A DNA stretch of 17,103 bases, from NCBI GenBank assembly GCA_030147905.1, contig JASBUM010000162.1:1-17103 (forward strand), given 5' to 3'. The translations under genes and the position numbers were made by a program. Below are positions 1-7,045 of the stretch, piece by piece. The DNA comes from Acidimangrovimonas sp. (lineage in GTDB: Bacteria; Pseudomonadota; Alphaproteobacteria; Rhodobacterales; Rhodobacteraceae). The notes under the pieces are model-generated. The model was given only the letters and a program-made list of their open reading frames with translations. It did no database searches and was not told the origin of the DNA. The number at the start of each line of letters is the position of its first letter. The stretch's first letter is position 1.

Positions 1-620
1 TCGCGCACGCAACTCAGCAGCGTCAACGCCACGATCAGCGCCGTCGCGAGATTGAACCCCAGCTTCTCGAGCGCGAATCCATAGCCCCCGATCAGCATCA
101 GCGTCAGCCCGATCAGCCGCCATTCGCGCAATCGCGCCCGCCGGCCGGCCGGGCCCTGCAAGGCGCCGGCTGCCGCCTCGGCGCCCTCCGCGATCGCGCC
201 TCGGATCTCGAGCCCGCCCCCGGGGCCTTCGGGATCTGCCGGCGGCGCCTCCGGCTCTGCGGTGCTCTCCGCCGCAACGGCCTCCTGCGCCATCCGGGGC
301 TGGATCGTCGCTGCATGCATCTTTGCCTCTCCTGCCGGGGTCGCGGGCGTCAGGCCTTCGCTCAGCGCCGTGGGCTCCTGCCCGGCCCCTGCCCCGGCCC
401 CTGCGGCCGCGTCGGGGCCGCGCCCCTCGCGCAGCCGGGTAACGACCAGAACCGCAGAGAACACGCCCAGCATCGCCCCGAAGAGCAACGGGAACGCCCG
501 CGGACCGACATCGCCCGCCCCCGACCCGCCCGGGATCGTGGCCAGCACCAACACGCACCAGATCACCGCGACCCCCATCAGGATCGTGCCGATCAAGATA
601 TCGCCTTGCCGATTGGACAT
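1..620 (-). CDS. tctB: TctB-family small membrane subunit of a tripartite tricarboxylate transporter (C-terminus cut by window edge)
   Basis: Small membrane subunit of a TTT importer, which works with the large permease TctA and a periplasmic TctC receptor. Translation of 206 codons shows four hydrophobic segments at about residues 8-28, 44-62, 168-183 and 188-204, the usual TctB layout. The start at 620 is preceded by AGGAGA at good spacing (AGGAGAGAAACC-ATG). The gene lies 121 bp downstream of the tctC-like gene on the same strand, and TctA would be expected beyond the left edge. An odd feature is the hydrophilic, Ala/Gly/Pro/Glu-rich stretch at about residues 64-166 between the second and third membrane segments. 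TctB proteins are usually about 150-160 residues with a short loop there. The assignment rests on topology and on the neighbouring receptor, since TctB sequences are weakly conserved. No in-frame stop is seen before the edge. Confidence 0.8.
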   Translation of the reverse strand, partial: MSNRQGDILIGTILMGVAVIWCVLVLATIPGGSGAGDVGPRAFPLLFGAMLGVFSAVLVVTRLREGRGPDAAAGAGAGAGQEPTALSEGLTPATPAGEAKMHAATIQPRMAQEAVAAESTAEPEAPPADPEGPGGGLEIRGAIAEGAEAAAGALQGPAGRRARLREWRLIGLTLMLIGGYGFALEKLGFNLATALIVALTLLSCVR

Positions 621-703
621 GGTTTCTCTCCTGCCGGAATGCCGTCACCCTTGGGCCGCGTCCCGACCTGGGCCCCGAGCCGCCGGCCCGTCGTTTCATG
701 CCG

Positions 704-723
704 GACGGGGCGCCCGTCGCCCC
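704..723 (-). other. GC-rich intercistronic hairpin between tctC and tctB
   Basis: GACGGG (704-709) pairs with CCCGTC (713-718) around a 3-nt loop. An alternative fold pairs GGGGCG (707-712) with CGCCCC (718-723). It lies just after the receptor stop codon on the transcribed strand and has no U-tract, so it is unlikely to be a full intrinsic terminator. It may protect the receptor mRNA 3' end, as known intercistronic hairpins do in other binding-protein operons. That role is inferred. Confidence 0.35.
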
Positions 724-741
724 GCCCGCGACCGGGCCGCG

Positions 742-1713
742 TCAGCGCTTGGCCAGACCGAGCTTTTTCAGCAGCCCCTCGTAGAAGGCATCGTCACGCG
801 CGATCAGCGCGCCGAAATCCTTCGCGTCCAGATAGGCCGGGGTGAAGCCGAGCTTGGCCCCCGCATCGCGGAATTCCTTGCCCTCGGCCGCCGCCTTGGC
901 CGCGGACTCGAGCTTGGCGATCACCGGCGCCGGCGTGCCCTTGGGCGCGGCCAGACCCCGCCACATGGTGATATCGACATTCACGCCCTGCTCCTTGGCC
1001 GTCGGCACGTCGGGGAGGATCGAAACGCGATCGGCCCCCGTCACCGCCAGAACCCGCAGATCGCCGGATTTCTGGTAGGATACAAATTGCCCCGGCCACT
1101 GGATTGCCGCGTCGATCCTCCCGGCCAGAAGCTCGATCGGCGCCTTGCCGCGACCGTAGGAGATGTAGATCACCCGATCGCCTATCCCCATCGCGTTGAA
1201 TAGCGCGGCGGAGACCAGATGGGTGAACGAGCCCTTGCCCGAGATCCCGACCTTGAGCTTGCGCTTCATCTTCAGCACGCCGGCCTTCATCTCGGCCAGC
1301 GTCTTCCAGCCGGATTTCGGGTTGACGCCCAGCGCGGGGGTTTCGACCGACACCCGCGCGATCGGGGTGAAAGCCTTGTAATCGAAGGGGATCTTCCCGG
1401 TGTGATAGGCCGTGTTGATGGAATTGGAATTGAAGACGATGTTGTAGCCGTCCGGCCGCGTCCCCTTGACGAAGGAATAGCCTACCGCGCCGCCGCCGCC
1501 GGTGCGGCTGACCGGCACCACCGGCTTGCCCAGCGCCTTGGACATGGCGTTGGCTAGAACCTGCGCCGTGGAATTGGCGGTACCGCCGAACAGCACCGTC
1601 ATGTCGACGGCCCGATCGGGAAAACGGGCAGCACTTGCCGGCATGGCGGCCAGCGCGCCTACCGCTGCGGCGGCCCATGCCACCCCCATGAACCCGGTGA
1701 ATCTGAATGACAT
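742..1713 (-). CDS. tctC: TctC/Bug-family periplasmic solute-binding receptor of the TTT transporter
   Basis: Periplasmic receptor that captures an organic acid or similar ligand and delivers it to TctA/TctB. The 323-residue product starts with a Sec signal peptide: a basic/polar start, a hydrophobic core at about residues 8-24, and likely cleavage after PASA at residue 28. The mature protein opens with the Bug-family pattern FPDRAVDMTVLFG. A glycine-rich segment follows at residues 72-76, then GTRPDGYNIVF around residue 84-94, where the family usually has xPDGYTLL. The length is normal for Bug proteins. The start at 1713 is chosen because a strong AGGAGG lies just upstream and the signal peptide begins there, although the frame stays open to 1887. 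It follows the molybdenum-hydroxylase genes by 170 bp and precedes tctB, so the ligand is probably the hydroxylase substrate or a relative. The ligand cannot be named from sequence. Confidence 0.93.
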   Translation of the reverse strand: MSFRFTGFMGVAWAAAAVGALAAMPASAARFPDRAVDMTVLFGGTANSTAQVLANAMSKALGKPVVPVSRTGGGGAVGYSFVKGTRPDGYNIVFNSNSINTAYHTGKIPFDYKAFTPIARVSVETPALGVNPKSGWKTLAEMKAGVLKMKRKLKVGISGKGSFTHLVSAALFNAMGIGDRVIYISYGRGKAPIELLAGRIDAAIQWPGQFVSYQKSGDLRVLAVTGADRVSILPDVPTAKEQGVNVDITMWRGLAAPKGTPAPVIAKLESAAKAAAEGKEFRDAGAKLGFTPAYLDAKDFGALIARDDAFYEGLLKKLGLAKR

Positions 1714-1863
1714 CCTTTCCTCCTCCCTGTGATCTTCATTGCTGCGGCGCCTTTCCCGGCCGGGCGGGGATTCCGGTTCCTCCCTTGGACCCCGCACGCC
1801 GCCGCCATACCCCGTCCGCTCGGCCGTCTCCTCGTGCTCCGCGCCGCGTCCGGCGGCGTCTTC

Positions 1864-1875
1864 CGGCAATTGCCG
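1864..1875. repeat. Perfect 12-bp palindrome CGGCAATTGCCG in the hydroxylase-tctC gap
   Basis: A perfect inverted repeat lying 8 bp past the stop of the second molybdenum-subunit gene, at the start of the 170-bp gap before tctC. It could be a small operator or a processing hairpin, and no function can be read from it. The rest of the gap (1714-1883) shows no convincing promoter or terminator apart from the tctC ribosome binding site. Confidence 0.3.
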
Positions 1876-1883
1876 ATGGGACG

Positions 1884-2924
1884 TCATCGCGCGGCCATGC
1901 CGGCGCCGGCCTCCGCCACATCCGTCGCGCCATCCCTCGTCGCCCGCGCCGCCAGACCGGCGAGGATCTTCTCGGGCGTCGCCGGCAGATCCCGGATCCG
2001 AACGCCGACCGCGTCGTAAATCGCGTTGAGCACCGCAGGCGCCGTAGGCACCAGGGCCGGCTCACCGATTCCCTTGGCGCCCAGCGGGCTGCGCGGATCG
2101 TGATCCTCGACCAGGATCGAGGTGATCTGCGGCACGTCGAGCGCGGTCGGCAGGATATATTTGGCGAAACCATGGGTGACCGGATGGCCGCCCTGGGTCT
2201 GGTAATCCTCCATCAGCGCCTGGCCGAGGCCCTGGACCACGCCGCCCTCGATCTGGCCCTCGACCCCGCGCGGGTTGATGACGCGCCCGACGTCATGGGC
2301 GGCCCAGATGCCCAGCACCTGGACCTCGCCGGTGATGGTGTCGACCTCGACCTCGGCGACCTGGGTGCCGAAGACATAGGCCTGCCACGGGCTGCCCGAG
2401 CCGTCGACGGGATCGAGCCCGGTGCCATGGGCGGTGAAACTGCCCGCACCCACCGGCACCACGCCGCGGGCCTTGCAGATCGCCACCGCCTCTTCCATCG
2501 TCATCCGCTTGTTGGTCGACTCGGCCCAGATCGAGCCGTCGAAGGCGCGCAGATCCGCGGCCGGCACCTCCCAGTATTCGGCGATCTCGTCAAACAGCCG
2601 CGCCCGCGCCTCGCGGCAGGCCAAAGCCACCGAATTGCCGATCATATAGGTCTGGCGGGTGGCGCCGGCATGGGCGGCCTCGGGCGAGCGCGCGGTGTCA
2701 TTGTCGCCCAGCGTCACCTGTTCGGGGCGGATGCCCAGTTCCTCGGCGGCGATCTGGGCGAGGACGGTCAAGATCCCCTCGCCGATCTCGGTCACGCCGG
2801 TCAGGATCTTGGCGGTGCCGCCATCGTCCAGCTCGGCCCAGGCGCCGGCGCGGTCGATCGTCGCCGTGCGCGCGATGCCATACCAGCTTGCCGCCATGCC
2901 GCGGCCGCGCATCTTGCGTTGCAT
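1884..2924 (-). CDS. Molybdopterin-binding subunit, C-terminal half (xanthine dehydrogenase/aldehyde oxidase family), separate gene
   Basis: A 346-residue protein matching only the second half (MoCoBD_2-like) of the large subunit of xanthine dehydrogenase-family molybdenum hydroxylases. It opens with RKMRGRGMAASWYG, the family motif that begins this half. It carries GVTEIGEG at about 43-50, ending GEG where GQG is usual, then AAHDVGRVINP at 208-218 and QIEGGVVQGLGQALME at 224-239. Near the C-terminus is GAKGIGEPA, whose glutamate (about residue 288) corresponds to the catalytic Glu of the family. The ATG overlaps the stop of the upstream gene as TGATG and has its own Shine-Dalgarno-like GAGAGGG 7 nt upstream. 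The protein lacks the FGGKE half and must pair with the product of 2924-4846 to form an active site. Nicotinate dehydrogenase NdhL/NdhM is a known split precedent. The substrate is unknown. Confidence 0.88.
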   Translation of the reverse strand: MQRKMRGRGMAASWYGIARTATIDRAGAWAELDDGGTAKILTGVTEIGEGILTVLAQIAAEELGIRPEQVTLGDNDTARSPEAAHAGATRQTYMIGNSVALACREARARLFDEIAEYWEVPAADLRAFDGSIWAESTNKRMTMEEAVAICKARGVVPVGAGSFTAHGTGLDPVDGSGSPWQAYVFGTQVAEVEVDTITGEVQVLGIWAAHDVGRVINPRGVEGQIEGGVVQGLGQALMEDYQTQGGHPVTHGFAKYILPTALDVPQITSILVEDHDPRSPLGAKGIGEPALVPTAPAVLNAIYDAVGVRIRDLPATPEKILAGLAARATRDGATDVAEAGAGMAAR

Positions 2925-2938
2925 CACGCCACCCTCTC
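2922..2938 (-). promoter_or_regulatory. TGATG stop/start overlap with internal Shine-Dalgarno joining the two molybdenum-subunit halves
   Basis: The stop TGA (2926-2924) of the first gene shares its A with the ATG (2924-2922) of the second. GAGAGGG (2938-2932) lies 7 nt before that ATG. This arrangement is typical of translational coupling and favours two deliberate polypeptides over a damaged single frame. Confidence 0.75.
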
Positions 2939-4846
2939 GTCTGTATCGGTGTCGTCCGCCGCCCTCGCCGCCGCCCTCGCCGCAGCCTCCGCGGTTTGCC
3001 GCGCGGCGGCCAGCCCCGCGCCCAAGGCGCAGGGTGCACGCGTGCCCGGCCCGCCCAGATCGCGCCGCACCGGGCCGCGCATCCCGGGCGCGCCCGCTTC
3101 CCATCCGCTCGCTGCCTCGGCGGCATCGAGCACGCGGTCGATCGCGGCGCTGTCGAGCCGCTGCCGGGTATGGGTCAGCGATCCGGCGCACATGATATTG
3201 CGGCGCCGAATCGCGAACGGGTCGAGCCCGAGCCGCTCGGCGGCGATATCCATCATCGTCTCGGTGGCGAATTGCGCCTGCATGCCGCCGAAGGTGCGGA
3301 ACGCCCCGGAGGGCGTGTTGTTGGTATAGACCACCCGCGTATCAACGCGCAGATTGTCGATCTCATAGGGGCCGCAAGAGAGGATCGCGGCCTTGCGCAT
3401 CACTCCTTCGGAGGACATCGCGTAGGCGCCGCCATCCGACAGCATGTCGAAGCTGATCGCGGTGATCCGTCCGTCGCGGGTCAGCCCCATGCGGTAGCGG
3501 GTGCGGGTCGGGTGTCGCTTGGCCGACGCGGCAAAGCTTTCCTCGCGGGTGAAGACCAGCCGCACCGGGCGATGGGTCTTCATCGCCGCCAGCGCCAGCA
3601 TGCCCTGATAGATCATGTCCTCCTTGCCGCCGAAACCGCCGCCGACCGGGCTCATGATGAAGCGGACCTTGTTGATCGGCCGGTCGATGATCTCGGCCAG
3701 CATATGCCGGTGGTGGGTGATGTTCTGGCTGGGCGAGATGACGGTCACGACATCGTCGTGATCGACATAGGCGAGGCCGGCCTCGGGTTCGAGGTAGGCA
3801 TGTTCGACCTGCTGGGTCGAGAAGGTCTCTTCCAGGACCAGATCGGCGGCGGCGAAACCGGCCTCGACGTCGCCCTTGCGGATCGGGATATGCTTGACCA
3901 GATTGTCGGGCGCGGACGCGTGGATCGCCGGCGCATCCGCACGCAGCGCCGCCTCGGCATCGAACAGGCCCGGCAGCGGTTCGTAATCCACTTCGATCAG
4001 TCTGGCGGCGGCGCGCGCGGTGGCGAGATCCTCGGCGGCGACGGCGGCGACCGCCTCGCCGACATGGCGGACCTTGTCACGCGCCATCACCGGCTGGTCA
4101 TGGGTGAAAACGCCGAAACCGTCGGTGCACGGGACATCGGCGGCAGTGATCACGCAGGCGACGCCCGGCAGGGCCTCGGCCGCCGCTGTGTCGATCGAAC
4201 GGATCCTTGCATGGGCATGGGGGCTGCGCAGCACATGCATGTGCAGCATGTCGGGCATCACCATGTCGGCGGCGTATTTGAGCCGCCCCGTCACCTTCGC
4301 GGGGGCGTCGAGCCGCCGCGTGTTATGGCCGATATAGCTTTCCGCCGGCGCCTCGGGCTCGGGCGCGGCCATGCGCCCGGCGATCACGTCGCGGGCGATC
4401 TCGACCGCTTCGAAGATCTTGGCATAGCCGGTGCAGCGGCAGATATTGCCGCCCATCCGTTCCTTGATTTCCTCAAGCCCCGCATCGGGGTTGTCGCGCA
4501 ACGTGGCGGTGGCGGCCATCACCATGCCCGGAATGCAAAAGCCGCACTGGCTGGCGCCGGTCTGGTGAAAGGCCGATTGCACCGGGCTGAGCTGGCCGGG
4601 CGGGGCAAGCCCCTCGATCGTCTCGATCCGCGCGCCTTGGGCCTTGGCCGCAGGCATCAGGCAGGATTTGATCAGCCGACCATCGACGAAAACCGAACAG
4701 GTCCCGCATTCCCCGGCGCCGCAGCCCTCCTTGGTGCCGGTAAGGGCAAGCTTCTCGCGCAAGACATCGAGCAGGCGGTCGCCGGCGCGGGCGCGGGCGC
4801 GGCGCGGCTGACCGTTGACGGTGAAGTTCAGATCGAGGTCAGACAT
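2924..4846 (-). CDS. Fused [2Fe-2S] domain plus N-terminal half of molybdopterin-binding subunit (molybdenum hydroxylase)
   Basis: A 640-residue protein. Residues 1 to about 160 form the two-cluster iron-sulfur module of molybdenum hydroxylases. Cys42, 47, 50 and 62 (CGAGECGTC region) fit the plant-ferredoxin-type cluster, and Cys101, 104, 136 and 138 (QCGFCIPG, CRCTGY) the second. From about 170 it matches the first part of the molybdenum subunit (Ald_Xan_dh_C plus MoCoBD_1-like), with VEHAYLEPEAG at 348-357, GGGFGGKE at 402-409 and GAFRTFGGMQ at 514-523. It then ends in an Ala/Arg-rich tail (about 585-640) instead of continuing into the C-terminal half, which is the next gene. FeS-Mo fusion as such is known from Desulfovibrio aldehyde oxidoreductase. 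The start at 4846 has GGAGG upstream and overlaps the FAD gene end by 8 bp. The complex is probably cytoplasmic. The substrate is unknown. Confidence 0.92.
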   Translation of the reverse strand: MSDLDLNFTVNGQPRRARARAGDRLLDVLREKLALTGTKEGCGAGECGTCSVFVDGRLIKSCLMPAAKAQGARIETIEGLAPPGQLSPVQSAFHQTGASQCGFCIPGMVMAATATLRDNPDAGLEEIKERMGGNICRCTGYAKIFEAVEIARDVIAGRMAAPEPEAPAESYIGHNTRRLDAPAKVTGRLKYAADMVMPDMLHMHVLRSPHAHARIRSIDTAAAEALPGVACVITAADVPCTDGFGVFTHDQPVMARDKVRHVGEAVAAVAAEDLATARAAARLIEVDYEPLPGLFDAEAALRADAPAIHASAPDNLVKHIPIRKGDVEAGFAAADLVLEETFSTQQVEHAYLEPEAGLAYVDHDDVVTVISPSQNITHHRHMLAEIIDRPINKVRFIMSPVGGGFGGKEDMIYQGMLALAAMKTHRPVRLVFTREESFAASAKRHPTRTRYRMGLTRDGRITAISFDMLSDGGAYAMSSEGVMRKAAILSCGPYEIDNLRVDTRVVYTNNTPSGAFRTFGGMQAQFATETMMDIAAERLGLDPFAIRRRNIMCAGSLTHTRQRLDSAAIDRVLDAAEAASGWEAGAPGMRGPVRRDLGGPGTRAPCALGAGLAAARQTAEAAARAAARAADDTDTDERVA

Positions 4847-5819
4847 GGGAAGCCTCCGGCGCTGGTGCTGACGAAGCGGCCGCTGTTGCGTCGGCGGCCG
4901 CGGCCTCCGCCTCGGCCACCATTTCGGCCGCCGGCGATGGCCCGAGCGCGGCGATCGCCTCGGCCAGGGCGGCGGCGACGAAGCCCGCGGCGACGCGGCG
5001 GCGATATTCGACCCGGCTGCGCGAGGCGACGAGGCCCGCGGCCTCGGCCCCGGCCCGGGCGATCAGCGCCGGCTCGGGCGCCTGGCCTCGCAACAGGTTC
5101 TCGGCCCCCGAAAGGCGCAAGGGACGCGGCCCGATCCCGCCGATGGCCAGGCGCAGGTCGGCGATCCGCCGGCCGTCGCCGTCGAGCCGCACCAAAGCGG
5201 CGCAGCACACCGCCGAGATGACCAGCGCGCGGCGCTGCCCGACCTTTTGGAACGAGGCGCCGTAGCCGGGCAAGGCGTCGAGCGTCACCGCCGTCGCGAT
5301 CTCGCCCGGCTGCAACTGGGTGCGGCCCGGCCCGGTGATGAAATCCGCCACCTTCATCTCGCGGCGGCGCACGCTCCCGCCGTCGATCCGCGCCAGCTCG
5401 ATCACGCCGTTCAGCGCCAGGACCGGCGGCATGCCGTCGCCCGCGGGCGATGCGTTGACGAGATTGCCGACCAATGTCGCCTGGCGGCGGATCTGATCGT
5501 CGGCGAACCAGACCGCGCAGGGCGGCATCACCGGCAACAGCCGCACCAATCGCGGATCGTCGAGGAAATCCTGATAGGTGACATTGGCGCCCAGCCGCAG
5601 CCGCCCGCCGTCGTCGGTCAAGGCGTAACCCGCCAATTCGGGTACGCGCGAGAGGTCGATCACCATCGGCAAACATACATCCCCGCCCCGGCCCTCGCGG
5701 GCCCAGGGCAGCAGATCGGTCGCCCCGGCGACAAGCCGGCTGTCCGCCGGGGCATCGCGCCACAACGCCAGTGCCGCTTCCAGGCTATCGGGCATGTGAT
5801 ATTCGTCCCAGCTCAGCAT
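4839..5819 (-). CDS. FAD-binding subunit of molybdenum hydroxylase (CoxM/XdhA-like)
   Basis: A 326-residue subunit that passes electrons from the [2Fe-2S] clusters to an acceptor through FAD. Family motifs are VAGATDLLPWAREGR at about 30-44 (usually AGGTDLL), and QIRRQATLVGNLVNASPAGD at 109-128, the FAD-pyrophosphate region (usually GNIxNASPxxD). A CO-dehydrogenase-flavoprotein-type C-terminal domain occupies about 180-290. The protein ends in an Ala-rich tail of about 35 residues. Length is somewhat above the usual 270-300 because of that tail. GGGAGA lies 9 nt before the ATG. Its end overlaps the iron-sulfur/Mo gene by 8 bp and its start lies 29 bp after the alcohol dehydrogenase, so it sits inside one operon. 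No molybdenum-cofactor maturation gene of the XdhC type is visible in the window. Confidence 0.92.
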   Translation of the reverse strand: MLSWDEYHMPDSLEAALALWRDAPADSRLVAGATDLLPWAREGRGGDVCLPMVIDLSRVPELAGYALTDDGGRLRLGANVTYQDFLDDPRLVRLLPVMPPCAVWFADDQIRRQATLVGNLVNASPAGDGMPPVLALNGVIELARIDGGSVRRREMKVADFITGPGRTQLQPGEIATAVTLDALPGYGASFQKVGQRRALVISAVCCAALVRLDGDGRRIADLRLAIGGIGPRPLRLSGAENLLRGQAPEPALIARAGAEAAGLVASRSRVEYRRRVAAGFVAAALAEAIAALGPSPAAEMVAEAEAAAADATAAASSAPAPEASHV

Positions 5820-5848
5820 CCTGGCGTCTCCCTACCGGCCGTCGCGGA

Positions 5849-7012
5849 TCATTCCGCCGCTACCCGGCGGCTGGCGGCGTGGTCGTTGCGCACCACCACC
5901 TTGATCGCGTCCTCGACCCGGTCGCGGGCATAGCGCAGCGCCTCGGGCAGATCCTTCATCGTGAATGTATGGGTATGGATCAGCGTGGCGTCGAACCGCT
6001 TCTGGCGCATGAAAGCCTCGGCCCGATGGGTCGCCGTCTTGCCCTCGCCGCGAATGCCGAAGAGGTAGATGTTGTTGCGCACGAGATAGGCGACATCGAC
6101 CTCGGGCGATTTGCCGGGAAAGGCCGCAAGGCAGATCTTGCCGCCGCGGTTGACCATCTGCGCCGCCTCGTTGAGCGAATTGGACGCGCCGGAACATTCG
6201 ACGACGTAATCCACGCCCTTGCCGCCGGTGAGTTTGCGCACCGCCTCGACCGGATCCTCGTTGCGCACGTTGATGACGTGATCGGCGCCGAGCTTCCTGC
6301 CGATCTCCAGCCGGTTGTCGCGGGTGCCGGTCAAGATCACCGGCTGCGCGCCCAGGGCCTTGGCCACCGCCGCACCCAACAGCCCGATCGGCCCCGGCCC
6401 GGTCACAACCACGCTTTCGCCGGCGACCAGCCCGCCCAGTTCGGTCAGCCCATACATCGCCGTGCCGGCGGTGACGACCAAGGTCGCCTCTTCGTCCGAC
6501 ATCGTATCGGCGACATGAACCAGCGTGTTGATATTATTGACCTGATATTCGCAAAAACCGCCGTCGGTGGTGAAGCCGTTGGCGCGGTGGCCCTTGTCGA
6601 CATCGCCGTAATTCTTCCCGTAATTGTGGCACGAGGTATACATCCCCTGCCGGCAGCGCTTGCACTGGCCGCAGCCGGCGTGGATCTCGACCGTCACCCG
6701 CTCGCCGATGGCATATTCGTCGACGCCCGGCCCCAGCGCCACGACCGTGCCCATATATTCGTGGCCCGGCGTGAAGTTCTTGTTGAAGGGCACGCCGCCC
6801 TCGATCATCGCGGGCGGGCCATGATTGATGATCTCGAGATCGGTGGCGCAGATCGCGACGGCATCGATGCGCACCAGCACTTCGGCCTTCTTCGGCGCCG
6901 GCACCGGCTTGTCGACCAGCGACAATTCGCCCGGATCGCCCAGAACCCAGGCCTTCATCACCTCGGGCACCGGATAATCGGGATCGGTCTTCACGCCTTG
7001 GGGCATGGGCAT
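5849..7012 (-). CDS. Zinc-dependent medium-chain alcohol dehydrogenase
   Basis: A 387-residue NAD(P)-dependent medium-chain dehydrogenase of the threonine/sorbitol dehydrogenase type. The catalytic-zinc ligands are Cys55 (AICATD) and His84-Glu85 (PGHEYMG). The structural zinc is held by Cys114, 117, 120 and 128 (CGQCKRC with a fourth Cys). The Rossmann dinucleotide motif is GPGPIG at 205-210. AAGGAGAA lies just upstream of the ATG at 7012; the typical core starts at Met19, so the first 18 residues are a short extension. It lies 33 bp after the iclR-like gene and 29 bp before the FAD subunit. This suggests it oxidises an alcohol intermediate in the same pathway as the hydroxylase. The actual alcohol is not deducible, and annotation as threonine dehydrogenase would be unsupported. 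Confidence 0.92.
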   Translation of the reverse strand: MPMPQGVKTDPDYPVPEVMKAWVLGDPGELSLVDKPVPAPKKAEVLVRIDAVAICATDLEIINHGPPAMIEGGVPFNKNFTPGHEYMGTVVALGPGVDEYAIGERVTVEIHAGCGQCKRCRQGMYTSCHNYGKNYGDVDKGHRANGFTTDGGFCEYQVNNINTLVHVADTMSDEEATLVVTAGTAMYGLTELGGLVAGESVVVTGPGPIGLLGAAVAKALGAQPVILTGTRDNRLEIGRKLGADHVINVRNEDPVEAVRKLTGGKGVDYVVECSGASNSLNEAAQMVNRGGKICLAAFPGKSPEVDVAYLVRNNIYLFGIRGEGKTATHRAEAFMRQKRFDATLIHTHTFTMKDLPEALRYARDRVEDAIKVVVRNDHAASRRVAAE

Positions 7013-7045
7013 CGGGTTCTCCTTCTCAGATGAATCGCGCGCTCG

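Noticed and set aside
1714..1887. In-frame upstream extension of tctC to an ATG at 1887, overlapping the previous stop as ATGA
   Set aside because: The extension would put 58 charged residues before the signal peptide, while the start at 1713 has a strong AGGAGG. It is kept as non-coding.
2924..3191. Possible frameshift damage in the molybdenum-subunit gene
   Set aside because: Both frames look intact up to the junction, the overlap is a clean TGATG with a ribosome binding site, and split molybdenum subunits are known. It remains testable and is listed as a finding.
4231..4244. 14-bp perfect palindrome GCACATGCATGTGC
   Set aside because: It lies inside the coding sequence and is explained by the codons for LHMHV; no regulatory context.
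2888..5221. Very long open frame on the plus strand across the hydroxylase genes
   Set aside because: It is antisense to three genes with clear family motifs, and its translation is His/Asp/Arg/Gly-rich without domain features. Such frames are common opposite GC-rich genes.
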